DNA from: a virus
Reading direction: 5' to 3' (one strand)
Length of the DNA: 41,238 nt
IMG/VR virus record: IMGVR_UViG_3300032205_000009
Span: 1-41,238 of that record
The translations under genes were made by a program, and so were the position numbers. Below, one piece after another: positions 29,130-36,781 of this stretch. Within the stretch, counting starts at the first letter, position 1, and each line of letters opens with the position of its first letter. Under the pieces are notes generated by a model. It had not been told where the DNA came from. It was given only the letters and a program-made list of their open reading frames with translations, and did not search any database.

Positions 29130-30187
29130 GCAGCGTGACCCAGCAGATCCTCGACGCCTGGGACGATGACGACGAGTCCACCGAGGGCGCCGTCGTCGAA
29201 CAGCCCGCCGAAGAGCAGCCCGAGGAAGTCGTAGAGGAGGAACAGTCCGAGCCCGACCAGGAGGACGGCGAGCAGCCGGAAGAGGAAGAGGGTCAAGAAG
29301 AAGAGGAGACGGTCGAGGAGGGCGAGCAGGAGGGCGAGGAAGAAGGGGAGGCCGAGGGCGAGGCCGAGGTCGAGGAGGACGACGTTCTCGCCCAGTTCAC
29401 CGACCCGGAGATCCGCGCCTACCTTGCCAAATACCAGAACGACCCGGAGCGTGCGCTGAAAGCCGCCGTCAACCTGCAGCGCGTGCTCGGCCGGCAGGGC
29501 CAGGAGAAGGCCGTCCTGACCCGGCGTGTGCAGGAGCTCGAAGCGGAGATCGCCGAACGGCAGGCTTTCCAGACCGGCGCGCTGCTCAACCCCGAGCAGC
29601 AGCAGTGGGTCGGCGAGGCAGCCGAGTCCGGCAACCCGTCCCTCTACGTGCAGCAGGCGGTGCAGGCCGGCGAGTTCGAGCTCGCGCGCGCCGTCTGCGC
29701 CGAATGGGCGCGCGAGTCGCCGTACGAGGCGCTGCGCGTCGCGCAGGCGATCGACGGCGCCGAACAGCGCAGCTTCCAGCAGCAGTACCAGCAGATCGAG
29801 GAGGAGCCGGTCGACCACGGGCTGCTGCTCGACACGCTTGTCTCCAACTTCCCGGAGATGCCGATCTACGAGACGCAGATGATCTCGACCCTGAACAACC
29901 TGGGGCCGGCGCACCCGCTCGTCCAGGACGCGCAGTCGAACGACCTGCGCACCGCGGCGAAGGCGATCATCAACATCTACGAGATCGCGCGCGCGCAGAC
30001 CGCGAGCGTCAAATCGACGCGCGAACAGGTGCGCGCAAAGACAAAGACTGAAGCCGCCGAAGCACGGCGGCGCGCAGTAGTCAGTTCCTCCAACGCCCAG
30101 CCGAGTCCGAGCGAGGCACCCCGGCAGCGCACGATCATGCCGGGTCTCACCTTGGAGCAGCTCGAAGCTGAATGGGAGAACGACTAG
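29126..30187 (+). CDS. Scaffolding protein (353 aa)
   Basis: Guides capsid assembly, then leaves. The first 90 residues are extremely acidic (long Glu/Asp runs), followed by coiled coil (QEKAVLTRRVQELEAEIAER), helical middle, and a C-terminal basic segment (EQVRAKTKTEAAEARRRAVV) that typically binds capsid protein. It sits directly before the major capsid gene. AAGGAG precedes the ATG, which overlaps the previous stop (ATGA). Confidence 0.82.
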   Translation: MSSVTQQILDAWDDDDESTEGAVVEQPAEEQPEEVVEEEQSEPDQEDGEQPEEEEGQEEEETVEEGEQEGEEEGEAEGEAEVEEDDVLAQFTDPEIRAYLAKYQNDPERALKAAVNLQRVLGRQGQEKAVLTRRVQELEAEIAERQAFQTGALLNPEQQQWVGEAAESGNPSLYVQQAVQAGEFELARAVCAEWARESPYEALRVAQAIDGAEQRSFQQQYQQIEEEPVDHGLLLDTLVSNFPEMPIYETQMISTLNNLGPAHPLVQDAQSNDLRTAAKAIINIYEIARAQTASVKSTREQVRAKTKTEAAEARRRAVVSSSNAQPSPSEAPRQRTIMPGLTLEQLEAEWEND

Positions 30188-30230
30188 GCCGAAGTACGGG
30201 CCTCCCAAGCGGAGACACCCCGACGTGGGC

Positions 30231-30251
30231 CGAAGGGAAACCGTTCCTTCG
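30231..30251 (+). promoter_or_regulatory. Hairpin in the capsid-gene leader
   Basis: CGAAGGGA/TTCCTTCG, 8 bp with one G-U and a 5-nt loop, 20 nt before the capsid start in an 83-nt gap. May stabilise or set 5' ends of the capsid mRNA; no promoter was identified. Confidence 0.4.
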
Positions 30252-30270
30252 ACACCCGTAGGGAGTGAAG

Positions 30271-31449
30271 ATGGCTGGCACGATCGTTCAGGGCAACGTC
30301 TCCACCGAGGAGCAGCTGCCCGATGAGCGTGTCGTCGACATGGACGAGAAGATCCGTGTCCTCAAGCCCGACGACACGCAGTTCACGACCATGACATCGA
30401 GAACCACCTCCCGCGTGGCGACGCGCGAGAAGGTGAACTGGCTGGAGGAAGAGGACTTCCCGAGGGTCGTCACGGGCGATGCCCAGACGAACGTCTCGAC
30501 GGCCCTCAACCTGGGCGCCGGCCAGGGCAAGATCGTCGCCGCCAACGACCTGCTGCGCAACATGCGCACGGGCGAGGGAATCCGGGTGGTCAGCGTCGCA
30601 ACCGACGCGCTGGTGATCGCACGCGCGGTCTCCGCTTCCATCCCGGCGGTTGCACTGAACGCAGGCGACAGCTACCTCGTCGTCGCCGACGCGCAGCCGC
30701 AGGGCTCGGACTTCCCCTCGCCCCGCTACCTGCAGCGGGTGCTCGGCTTCAACTACACGCAAATCACACGCACAAGTTGGTCATTCACGGGTACCGACAC
30801 CGCGATCGAGCTCTACGGCGGACGGGAGCCGGCGAAGGAAGCGAAGCGTGCGGCGCGTGTGCACAAGAAGAAGTGGGAAGGGATCGGTTTCTGGGGGATG
30901 CGCAGCTTCGTCGCTGCCGTCGCGCCGGAGAACGAGCCTCGCGGCACTGCCGGCGGAGCGCTGGAGTTCATCTCCACGTTCAAGCGCGACGTCAACGGCC
31001 CCCTGACAGCCGACTTCTTCGACCTCTTCCTCACCGACGTGATGCAGTACGGGACGAGCGACAAGATCTTCTTCGCCTCGCCCCTGATCACCGCGTCGAT
31101 GTCGAAGTTCAACCGCAGCGGCATGGGCTCCCAGTGGGACCCATCCCCGCGGGAGGTACACGGCGTCAAGGTCGACGCCTTCATCTCGGGCGCCTACGGC
31201 TACCGCATCCCGGTGGTCGTGAAGAAGGAGTTCGGGGAGTTCCCGACCGCCAACAAGGGGTTCGGCTCCTACGGCTTCCTGCTCGACATGAACTACATCG
31301 AGCGCCGGCCGCTGCGCGACCGTGACACCAAGCTGATCACCGATCAGCAGCCGAAGGGGAAGGACGTCGTCTCGGCCGAGTACATGACCGAGGCCACGTA
31401 CGAGTTCGCCCACGAACGGGCGCACGGGATCCTCTACGGCGCAACCTGA
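30271..31449 (+). CDS. Major capsid protein (392 aa)
   Basis: Forms the head shell. Similar in my reading to the SU10-type (DUF5309) HK97-fold family: an N-terminal arm (DMDEKIRVLKPDDTQFTTMT), beta-rich core with NAGDSYLVVADA, LQRVLGFNYTQITRTSWSFT, and the C-terminal EATYEFAHERAHGILYG. It follows the scaffold and is flanked by hairpins as often seen for capsid genes. ATG 30271 has GGGAG 5 nt upstream; a GTG two codons earlier is possible. Confidence 0.9.
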   Translation: MAGTIVQGNVSTEEQLPDERVVDMDEKIRVLKPDDTQFTTMTSRTTSRVATREKVNWLEEEDFPRVVTGDAQTNVSTALNLGAGQGKIVAANDLLRNMRTGEGIRVVSVATDALVIARAVSASIPAVALNAGDSYLVVADAQPQGSDFPSPRYLQRVLGFNYTQITRTSWSFTGTDTAIELYGGREPAKEAKRAARVHKKKWEGIGFWGMRSFVAAVAPENEPRGTAGGALEFISTFKRDVNGPLTADFFDLFLTDVMQYGTSDKIFFASPLITASMSKFNRSGMGSQWDPSPREVHGVKVDAFISGAYGYRIPVVVKKEFGEFPTANKGFGSYGFLLDMNYIERRPLRDRDTKLITDQQPKGKDVVSAEYMTEATYEFAHERAHGILYGAT

Positions 31450-31457
31450 TCCACCCC

Positions 31458-31495
31458 TCGGGGGCGGGTGTGGTGGCTTCCTTCCCCGCCCCCGA
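31458..31495 (+). terminator. Strong hairpin after the capsid gene
   Basis: Perfect 11-bp stem TCGGGGGCGGG/CCCGCCCCCGA (31458-31468 with 31485-31495), 16-nt loop. No U-run follows, so it likely causes partial termination or protects the capsid mRNA end. Confidence 0.6.
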
Positions 31496-31512
31496 ACACC
31501 TTTGGAGGTTCG

Positions 31513-32064
31513 ATGCGCTTCATCAGCAAATGGGGCCGCTTCGGCGTCTGCGTGCGCCCCCAGATCGAAGAGGCCTACGCGGTCGGAATGGCGAAGACGA
31601 TCCAGGAGCCGGTCTACGCGATGTTCCACCCCGGCGTCCTGACCGCCGCCGAGCGTGAGCTCGCGATCACACACTGGGCGTTCAACGGCTTCTACCAGGA
31701 GCAGGACCAGGTGACGATCGTCCCGCCCGACTATCGGCTCGGAGGCTTCGACTCGCTGGAGGCGCAGATCCAGAACAACTGGTCGGACGAGATCCGTCAG
31801 CTGGTCGACGACACGCTGACCGACCACGCCGCTCGCTTCGACGACATCCTCGCGATCCCCGAGATCCGCTTCGCACCGCCCTGGCCGCGCTACGACGAGT
31901 ACGCCGGCAGCTCGACGGCGCTGCTGCGCAAGCTGCTCGACGAGGGCCACGACCTGCAGGCAACCCTCGACTACGAGCGCCAGAACCAGAACCGGCCGAA
32001 GGTGATCGAGGAACTCGAACGCGGCCTCGTCGAGCCGGCGCAGGAAGAGGTCGTCGCCGGATGA
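31513..32064 (+). CDS. Hypothetical structural protein (183 aa)
   Basis: MRFISKWGRFGVCVRPQIEE, then MAKTIQEPVYAMFHPGVLT and FNGFYQEQDQVTIVPPDYR. GGAGG lies 4 nt before the ATG. Found directly after the capsid gene, so a head or connector accessory is likely; family not named by me. Confidence 0.7.
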   Translation: MRFISKWGRFGVCVRPQIEEAYAVGMAKTIQEPVYAMFHPGVLTAAERELAITHWAFNGFYQEQDQVTIVPPDYRLGGFDSLEAQIQNNWSDEIRQLVDDTLTDHAARFDDILAIPEIRFAPPWPRYDEYAGSSTALLRKLLDEGHDLQATLDYERQNQNRPKVIEELERGLVEPAQEEVVAG

Positions 32065-32441
32065 CGGAACGCTGGAACCGGCCGGTCAAGGTGCTCGACA
32101 TCCGCCAGTCTCCAACTCAGGGGATCTGGCTGCCCGACGGGCGCGTGCACGGCGCGGTCGAGTTCGAGCTCGACGAGGAGTCGGTCGAACGGATCCGCAC
32201 CGGCTACGTCTGCGCCAAGTGCCTGCTCCCGTTCGAGCACGCATGGCCGGAACGCTGCCCCGACTGCGGCGCGCCGATCCGCAGCGAACAGGCCGAGTAC
32301 TTCGCGCGCGAGTACGGCGGCGAGGAGACGACGCGCGGCTTCGACCTCGAAGAGGAGATCGCGCGCATGCACGAAGAGCTGGAACGCCAACGAAAGGAAG
32401 GCAATGGCAGCCACCACCCCGACCGGCCAGCAGCCGGCTGA
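32061..32441 (+). CDS. Zinc-ribbon protein (126 aa)
   Basis: CAKCLLPFEHAWPERCPDCG is a clear two-pair zinc ribbon around residues 51-69, preceded by a beta unit (IWLPDGRVHGAVEFEL) and followed by a charged helix (EEEIARMHEELERQRKEGN). ATG overlaps the previous stop (ATGA). Function unknown. Confidence 0.75.
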   Translation: MTERWNRPVKVLDIRQSPTQGIWLPDGRVHGAVEFELDEESVERIRTGYVCAKCLLPFEHAWPERCPDCGAPIRSEQAEYFAREYGGEETTRGFDLEEEIARMHEELERQRKEGNGSHHPDRPAAG

Positions 32442-32601
32442 CGACGCCCTCGCGCTCGCCTACCACGCCAACTCTTGGCGCCCCTGGGAGCAGGGCGGCA
32501 CGACTACCACGGCAGGCTTCGTCGCGCAGGCCAACGACCCCGCCGGCCACTACACCTGGCGCGTCTCGCGCTCGACCGACAACAAGGGCCGTCCCGGCTG
32601 A
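32404..32601 (+). CDS. Small hypothetical protein (65 aa)
   Basis: MAATTPTGQQPADDALALAY, then WRPWEQGGTTTTAGFVAQAN and a basic tail. It overlaps the end of the zinc-ribbon gene by 38 nt; AAAGGAAGG supports the start. Not recognised. Confidence 0.65.
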   Translation: MAATTPTGQQPADDALALAYHANSWRPWEQGGTTTTAGFVAQANDPAGHYTWRVSRSTDNKGRPG

Positions 32602-33023
32602 TGACGCACCAGTGGTTCTCGGCATCCGGCGGGGGCCTGCTCGGGACGCTCTGGACGGCGAACCCGCTCACGGTCGCGCTGCTCAAGCCCGCCTACGTGC
32701 CGAACCTGGACACGCACAAGGTCTGGACGGACGTCTCGGCGCAGGAGATCACCGGCACCGGCTACACCGCGGGCGGCGTCGCGCTCGCCGGCAAGTCCGC
32801 CGTCTACGACTCCGCCGCCGACCGCACCAACCTGGTCGCGAACGACACCACCTGGGGGCCGGGTGCCACCTTCGATGCCGCCTTCGCCGTCGTCTACGAC
32901 AACTCCGGCGCCAAGCCGCTCTGGAGCCTCGTCGACTTCGCCGGCACGAAGAGCGTCGCCGCCGGGATCTTCACGATCGACTGGGCGAGCGCCGGCCTGC
33001 TCTACATAACCCCGATGCCCTAA
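32601..33023 (+). CDS. Hypothetical virion protein (140 aa)
   Basis: Beta-rich: GGGLLGTLWTANPLTVALLK, EITGTGYTAGGVALAGKSAV, and FAVVYDNSGAKPLWSLVDF. Pattern recalls small tail-completion or decoration proteins. TGATG join with the preceding gene. Confidence 0.65.
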   Translation: MTHQWFSASGGGLLGTLWTANPLTVALLKPAYVPNLDTHKVWTDVSAQEITGTGYTAGGVALAGKSAVYDSAADRTNLVANDTTWGPGATFDAAFAVVYDNSGAKPLWSLVDFAGTKSVAAGIFTIDWASAGLLYITPMP

Positions 33024-33038
33024 GCGAGAGGACTGCAG

Positions 33039-33683
33039 GTGCTCCTGAAACCAGCAACGTGCATCGGCGACCAGGCGGGCCCCGACCCTCCGCCCGTGGC
33101 CGTCAGCTACTTCGACCTGAACAAGAACAACATGTTCGACGACGCCCACAACGACGGTCGCTATCTCAGCGTCAGACTGTTCACCAACTCGAACCTCGGC
33201 TACGACGGCGGGGAGATCAGTCCCGGCGAGGGCGACGTGTGGTCGTACATGTTCGAGACGTCTGGCGTGGGCGGCTTCGGGGCCAAGCTCGACATGGGCG
33301 GCACGATCCTGTTTCAGAACAACAGCACCAACCACCTGAACATGGTCGTCACCGGCCGTCCCCTCGACAGCACGTTCGGCCCCAGAGGCTTCGGGTCGGT
33401 GCGAGCGACGACCGACGCGGTCAAGTTCGAGATGAACTCCGACGACAACTTCGAGATCAACCTCAACGGCGAAGGCGACATCTCGCTCTTCACCGCCGAG
33501 GGCGGCATCCTGATGCGGTCGTGGTGGCCGTGGCAGGTGCGCTGCACCGACAAGGCGCAGTTCTCGCTCAACGACTCGTTCGAGATCTCGGCGAACGGCG
33601 ACTGGGCCCACCCGATTCTCCGAGTCGACAGCAACGGCACCTACCACATCAAGGCCGGCAAGACCTGGGTGGCAGACCTCTGA
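33039..33683 (+). CDS. Hypothetical beta-rich tail/adhesion protein (214 aa)
   Basis: Asn/Asp-rich beta structure: YFDLNKNNMFDDAHNDGRYL, then NFEINLNGEGDISLFTAEGG and a terminal NGTYHIKAGKTWVADL. GTG start with AGAGG upstream. Composition and neighbours suggest a spike or receptor-binding component; no family recognised. Confidence 0.65.
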   Translation: MLLKPATCIGDQAGPDPPPVAVSYFDLNKNNMFDDAHNDGRYLSVRLFTNSNLGYDGGEISPGEGDVWSYMFETSGVGGFGAKLDMGGTILFQNNSTNHLNMVVTGRPLDSTFGPRGFGSVRATTDAVKFEMNSDDNFEINLNGEGDISLFTAEGGILMRSWWPWQVRCTDKAQFSLNDSFEISANGDWAHPILRVDSNGTYHIKAGKTWVADL

Positions 33684-33820
33684 CCGTCAGCGACCGCTGG
33701 AAGCGCTTCGCACTGCAATGCCTCGACCAGGTGTTCCTTCTTGAGGAGCGTGTGGAACAACTCGAAGCAGAGCTCGCGCAGCTGCGCGAGCCGGAACGGA
33801 AGGAGCACGATGGCGAGTAA
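33680..33820 (+). CDS. Small coiled-coil protein, CTG start proposed (46 aa)
   Basis: VSDRWKRFALQCLDQVFLLE then ERVEQLEAELAQLREPERKE, a clear heptad coiled coil. A CTG overlaps the preceding stop as CTGA, mimicking the ATGA joins used elsewhere; a GTG at 33731 is a shorter conventional start. Function unknown. Confidence 0.5.
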   Translation: MTVSDRWKRFALQCLDQVFLLEERVEQLEAELAQLREPERKEHDGE

Positions 33821-33845
33821 TCAGACGGAGAGAACTCGGGAGTGA
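33810..33845 (+). CDS. Truncated duplicate start, MASNQTE peptide (11 aa)
   Basis: AAGGAGCACG-ATGGCGAGTAAT here nearly matches AAGGAGCACCG-ATGGCGAGTAAC before the gene at 34681 (MASNKTEE). The copy ends after 11 codons. It looks like a leftover of a duplication or insertion event and may not be functional. Confidence 0.5.
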   Translation: MASNQTERTRE

Positions 33846-33910
33846 ACGCCAACGTCTTCTTCGACTGGACGCTGATCTATGCCCCGACCTACAGGCTCCC
33901 TTCACTATGA
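33842..33910 (+). CDS. Mini-ORF or gene remnant (22 aa)
   Basis: GTG overlaps the previous TGA (GTGA) and its TGA overlaps the next ATG (ATGA). Encodes NANVFFDWTLIYAPTYRLPS. Could be a coupling peptide or the decayed end of a lost gene. Confidence 0.35.
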   Translation: MNANVFFDWTLIYAPTYRLPSL

Positions 33911-34659
33911 GCGACCCGAGATCCGAAATTGAGTTTCTCACGCCGATTACTTGCGTAAAGGGCGCTGATATCGGCTTCAAGGTGCGGGACGAAGGGGTTC
34001 CGCTTCCGACGCGGTCTACGTTGAACTTCGCCGGAGCGGGCGTTTTCGCTAGCGACGACGCCGCGAACGACTGGACGAACGTGTCGATCCCCGGCGGAGG
34101 CGGCGGAACCATCAATCCGGTCTTCATCGCGCAGGCGGTGGTCGTGAACAAGTCCGCCGACGTCACCTGGCCGCAGTACACCTGGTACGCCCCCAACTGG
34201 GCTTTCTCCGGTGGCGGCAACGTCATCTACAAGAACACGCTCGGAGTCACCTTCACGAACGTGATCGGGACGAACGACGGAATCAATCTCGCAACGTCCG
34301 GCTGGTACCGCCTCGAAGCGTGCTGGGGCACGATTCTGAACGACACGGACACGACCCCACCGAACGAGCATTGGCTGATGTTCAGCCTCAGCAGCGGATT
34401 CCCGAAACCTGGAACGGGCCCGTGGAGAAGCTGGTCGTCGGAGCGCAGGAAGACGTCCTCTGATCGTTCCCCAAACCCGACGATCTCCTACAAGGATGTG
34501 TTCGTCGGCACCTCTGGAACGTTCAAGTACAGCGGCGGCTGGGCGACGGTCAACCTGCGCTCGATCCTCACGAACTTCGACAACGTGATCAACAACGGCC
34601 AGATGATCTACTGCTCGATCATGATCGAACAGCTGCCGTTCACGGTGGGACCGCCGTGA
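33907..34659 (+). CDS. Tail/receptor-binding protein (250 aa)
   Basis: N-terminal LNFAGAGVFASDDAANDWTN followed by VSIPGGGGG is a motif common in phage tail and fibre proteins before a receptor-binding head. The C-terminal domain is aromatic and beta-rich (YTWYAPNWAFSGGGNVIYKN, SGWYRLEACWGT), of C1q/TNF-like style by eye. It lies between two copies of a MASN gene start, suggesting an exchanged cassette. It would act at the host surface. Confidence 0.7.
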   Translation: MSDPRSEIEFLTPITCVKGADIGFKVRDEGVPLPTRSTLNFAGAGVFASDDAANDWTNVSIPGGGGGTINPVFIAQAVVVNKSADVTWPQYTWYAPNWAFSGGGNVIYKNTLGVTFTNVIGTNDGINLATSGWYRLEACWGTILNDTDTTPPNEHWLMFSLSSGFPKPGTGPWRSWSSERRKTSSDRSPNPTISYKDVFVGTSGTFKYSGGWATVNLRSILTNFDNVINNGQMIYCSIMIEQLPFTVGPP

Positions 34660-34680
34660 CGGAGACCGAAAGGAGCACCG

Positions 34681-34971
34681 ATGGCGAGTAACAAGACGGA
34701 GGAGCCCAAGCTGACGCTCCCCACCGGACACCCCGAGGCCGGGTACGTCTCCCCCGACCTGTCCTTCAGCGACACGGGCGGACCTGTCCCCGACGCCGAG
34801 AAGGAGTGGGCCGACGAGCGCGACTCCGCGCGCAAGACCGAGGTGGAAGCGGTCGCAGCTCACGAAGACGAGGTCGCGAAGGCAGAGGCGGCAGCTGCCG
34901 AGGAGGCAGCGGCCGAGCCCGCACCGACCACGACCAAGGCGACGACCAGCAAGACGTCTTCTTCGTCCTGA
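34681..34971 (+). CDS. Acidic hypothetical protein (96 aa)
   Basis: MASNKTEEPKLTLPTGHPEA, then an Ala/Glu-rich helix (EVAKAEAAAAEEAAAE) and a Thr/Ser tail. AAAGGAGCACCG precedes the ATG. Its first codons are duplicated at 33810. Not recognised. Confidence 0.65.
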   Translation: MASNKTEEPKLTLPTGHPEAGYVSPDLSFSDTGGPVPDAEKEWADERDSARKTEVEAVAAHEDEVAKAEAAAAEEAAAEPAPTTTKATTSKTSSSS

Positions 34972-34981
34972 CCACCAGGGC

Positions 34982-35014
34982 GTGGGGGCGGGCAACGACC
35001 CCGCCCGCCCCCAC
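34982..35014. terminator. Bidirectional hairpin between convergent genes
   Basis: Perfect 11-bp stem GTGGGGGCGGG/CCCGCCCCCAC with a loop of 11 nt, between a plus-strand and a minus-strand gene. No U-run on either side. It shares most of its stem with the hairpin at 31458-31495. Confidence 0.6.
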
Positions 35015-35021
35015 CGTTACC

Positions 35022-35174
35022 TCAGCCCTGGTCGTGACAGTCGACGCACAGCCACGGGCCGGCGCTGCGCCGAGCTCCGCAGTAGGCGTGCTGTTGGCAG
35101 CGCGTGCAGCGCGTCCACTTGCGGTACGAGGCCCAGCTGGTCCAGGCTCGGCGTGCTTGCTGGGCGAGGGTCAT
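35022..35174 (-). CDS. Zinc-ribbon microprotein (50 aa)
   Basis: CTRCQQHAYCG and LCVDCHDQG form a likely zinc ribbon; the N-terminus MTLAQQARRAWTSWASYRKW is a basic helix. TGATG join with its upstream gene. Second gene of a reverse-strand pair within the late region. Confidence 0.65.
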   Translation of the reverse strand: MTLAQQARRAWTSWASYRKWTRCTRCQQHAYCGARRSAGPWLCVDCHDQG

Positions 35175-35386
35175 CAGTCCTCCCGTGCGATGTCGATGCG
35201 CTGGTCGAAGTGCTCGGGGTCCCAGGCCCGGAAGTCGCGTCCGCCGTCGAGCCATTCGATACGCGCGATGCGCTCGCTCGGTTCGTCGCGAATGACGTCC
35301 AACACGGTGTAGACGAGACGGCCCTTGTCGAGCACCTTGTCGCCTGCCTGGAGGTCGCGTACGGCGACTTCGGTGATGCGTGCCAT
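35174..35386 (-). CDS. Reverse-strand small protein, moron-like (70 aa)
   Basis: MARITEVAVRDLQAGDKVLD then GRLVYTVLDVIRDEPSERIA; SH3-like small barrel by pattern. Its leader has GTCAATCCAAC, the same block as the 16-19 kb operon, with a weak GAAAGGAT ribosome-binding site. So it may share that operon's control although it lies 16 kb away. Confidence 0.65.
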   Translation of the reverse strand: MARITEVAVRDLQAGDKVLDKGRLVYTVLDVIRDEPSERIARIEWLDGGRDFRAWDPEHFDQRIDIARED

Positions 35387-35409
35387 GTGATCCTTTCGTT
35401 GGATTGACT
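35387..35409 (-). promoter_or_regulatory. Leader repeat, copy 11 (without hairpin)
   Basis: In transcript order GTCAATCCAAC (35408-35398), GAAAGGATCAC, ATG at 35386. The CCTCG half and the hairpin are missing. Upstream TAAAAT near 35416-35423 could be a -10 box. The rest of the gap to 35543 shows nothing clear. Confidence 0.6.
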
Positions 35410-35543
35410 GGACACATTTTACTACACGGGCAACAGCGTCTTCAGCCAAGGCAACGAGAAGGCCGCATGTTTGCAGGGCTTTTCCGGAATCGGCCCACGC
35501 GGGTAAGCCGAAAATCTCTTAACAATCGAAGGAAGGCGTTGCC

Positions 35544-36491
35544 GTGTCGAGCAACTGGTGGGAGCGCGCGAACCCCGGCGGACGGATGGTCGGCCCGTCC
35601 TTTATACGGCCTCTCTATCCGCCCGACGCCGCCGCGAAGGGCAAGACGCCGAGCTCGAACGGCGACGACGTGCTCGCGATCAAACGAGCCGTCTGGAGAT
35701 CAGGCCACTGGCCCGGGCCCGCCTCGGGCTTCGACACGGCGTTCTCCAACCAGTTCTCGCACGGCAAGTCGGGCAACGTCTCCGAGAACGGCCTCGCTGG
35801 ACTGCAGCGTCAGAACAACATGGACGCAACCGGCTGGATGGGCGAGCCGACCTACAACCTGATCCGCAGCGCCCGGATTCCGCAGGGGCTCCCGCACGCC
35901 GGAGAGCCGATCCTCGACCAGGTCGCGACCGACCTCCTCAACAGCTACGCGAAGCAGGCCGAGGCGAAGCCGGTCGGTCAGCTGACGCGCAAGGCGTTCC
36001 CGTCCCCGAACTACTCGGGCCGGCGTGGCGCGACCGTGCGGCTGATCGTGATCCACACCGCCGAAGGCGCGACGACGATCGAGTCGCTCGGCAACTACTT
36101 CGCGAACGCACACGTCAACGCTTCGTCGCACACGGGCATCGACGACAAGCTCGGCGTCGTCGGTGAGTACGTCAAGCGCTCGAACAAGGCGTGGACGGCG
36201 GCGAGGGCGAACCCGGTCGCGGTGCAGACTGAGCTCTGCGCGTTTGCGAAGTGGACGGCGGCAGAGTGGGCGAAGCACGACAACATGCTTGAGAACTGCG
36301 CACGCTGGATCGCCGAGGAGGCGACAGCGTTCGGCCTGCCGATCACGAAGCTGGACGCGCCGCAGGCGCAGGGCTCCGGTCGTGGTGTCTGCCAGCACGC
36401 CGACCTCGGTGTTTTCGGGGGAGGCCACTGGGACTGCGGTTCCAGCTTCCCGATCGACGACGTGCTCAAGCGAGCGAAGGAGCTGGCATGA
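35544..36491 (+). CDS. N-acetylmuramoyl-L-alanine amidase endolysin (315 aa)
   Basis: Cleaves the bond between muramic acid and the peptide stem. Residues about 25-112 resemble a peptidoglycan-binding helical domain (VLAIKRAVWRSGHWPG, GLAGLQRQNNMDATGWMGEP). Amidase_2 core from about 160: His171 in VIHTAEG, SSHTGIDDKLGVVGEYV, His285 in CQHADLG, and Cys298 in HWDCGSSFP are the likely zinc ligands. GTG start with GAAGGAAGG 7 nt upstream. It is followed by holin-like genes, forming the lysis cassette. Confidence 0.9.
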   Translation: MSSNWWERANPGGRMVGPSFIRPLYPPDAAAKGKTPSSNGDDVLAIKRAVWRSGHWPGPASGFDTAFSNQFSHGKSGNVSENGLAGLQRQNNMDATGWMGEPTYNLIRSARIPQGLPHAGEPILDQVATDLLNSYAKQAEAKPVGQLTRKAFPSPNYSGRRGATVRLIVIHTAEGATTIESLGNYFANAHVNASSHTGIDDKLGVVGEYVKRSNKAWTAARANPVAVQTELCAFAKWTAAEWAKHDNMLENCARWIAEEATAFGLPITKLDAPQAQGSGRGVCQHADLGVFGGGHWDCGSSFPIDDVLKRAKELA

Positions 36492-36598
36492 CCGAAGAGC
36501 CTGAGCAGGACGAGCCCGGAATCGAGTGGCCCGAGCCTCGCGAAGACCCGGACGAGGAGCCGTCAGAGCCGTGGGCCAAAGAAAACGACAAAGAATGA
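36488..36598 (+). CDS. Acidic microprotein (36 aa)
   Basis: Nearly all Glu, Asp and Pro (EDPDEEPSEPWAKENDKE). ATG overlaps the amidase stop (ATGA). Lies between amidase and holin candidate; function unknown. Confidence 0.6.
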   Translation: MTEEPEQDEPGIEWPEPREDPDEEPSEPWAKENDKE

Positions 36599-36601
36599 AT
36601 C

Positions 36602-36781
36602 GTGTCGACGGACGCCATCGCTGCTGCCGGGGCGTTCCTGTCCGGGGCCGGGTCGGTGCTGGGCGCCTGGTTCGTGATCAGGGGGATGCGAAAACGGATG
36701 GAGCAGGAGTGCGAGGAGCGGCTGCGGCTCTTCCGGGAGGGGATCGAGATGGCTGAGCAGATCGAGCATCCTGAGAGATGA
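36602..36781 (+). CDS. Putative holin-like membrane protein (59 aa)
   Basis: One N-terminal transmembrane helix (AIAAAGAFLSGAGSVLGAWF) then a basic hinge and charged helix (RKRMEQECEERLRLFREGIE). Size, topology and position just after the amidase fit a small holin or lysis regulator. GTG start 3 nt after the preceding stop. Confidence 0.6.
   Translation: MSTDAIAAAGAFLSGAGSVLGAWFVIRGMRKRMEQECEERLRLFREGIEMAEQIEHPER

Noticed and set aside
29006-30208. 400-aa Leu-rich minus-strand frame opposite the scaffold
   Set aside because: The Leu run is only the complement of the scaffold's Glu codons; it is not a real membrane protein.
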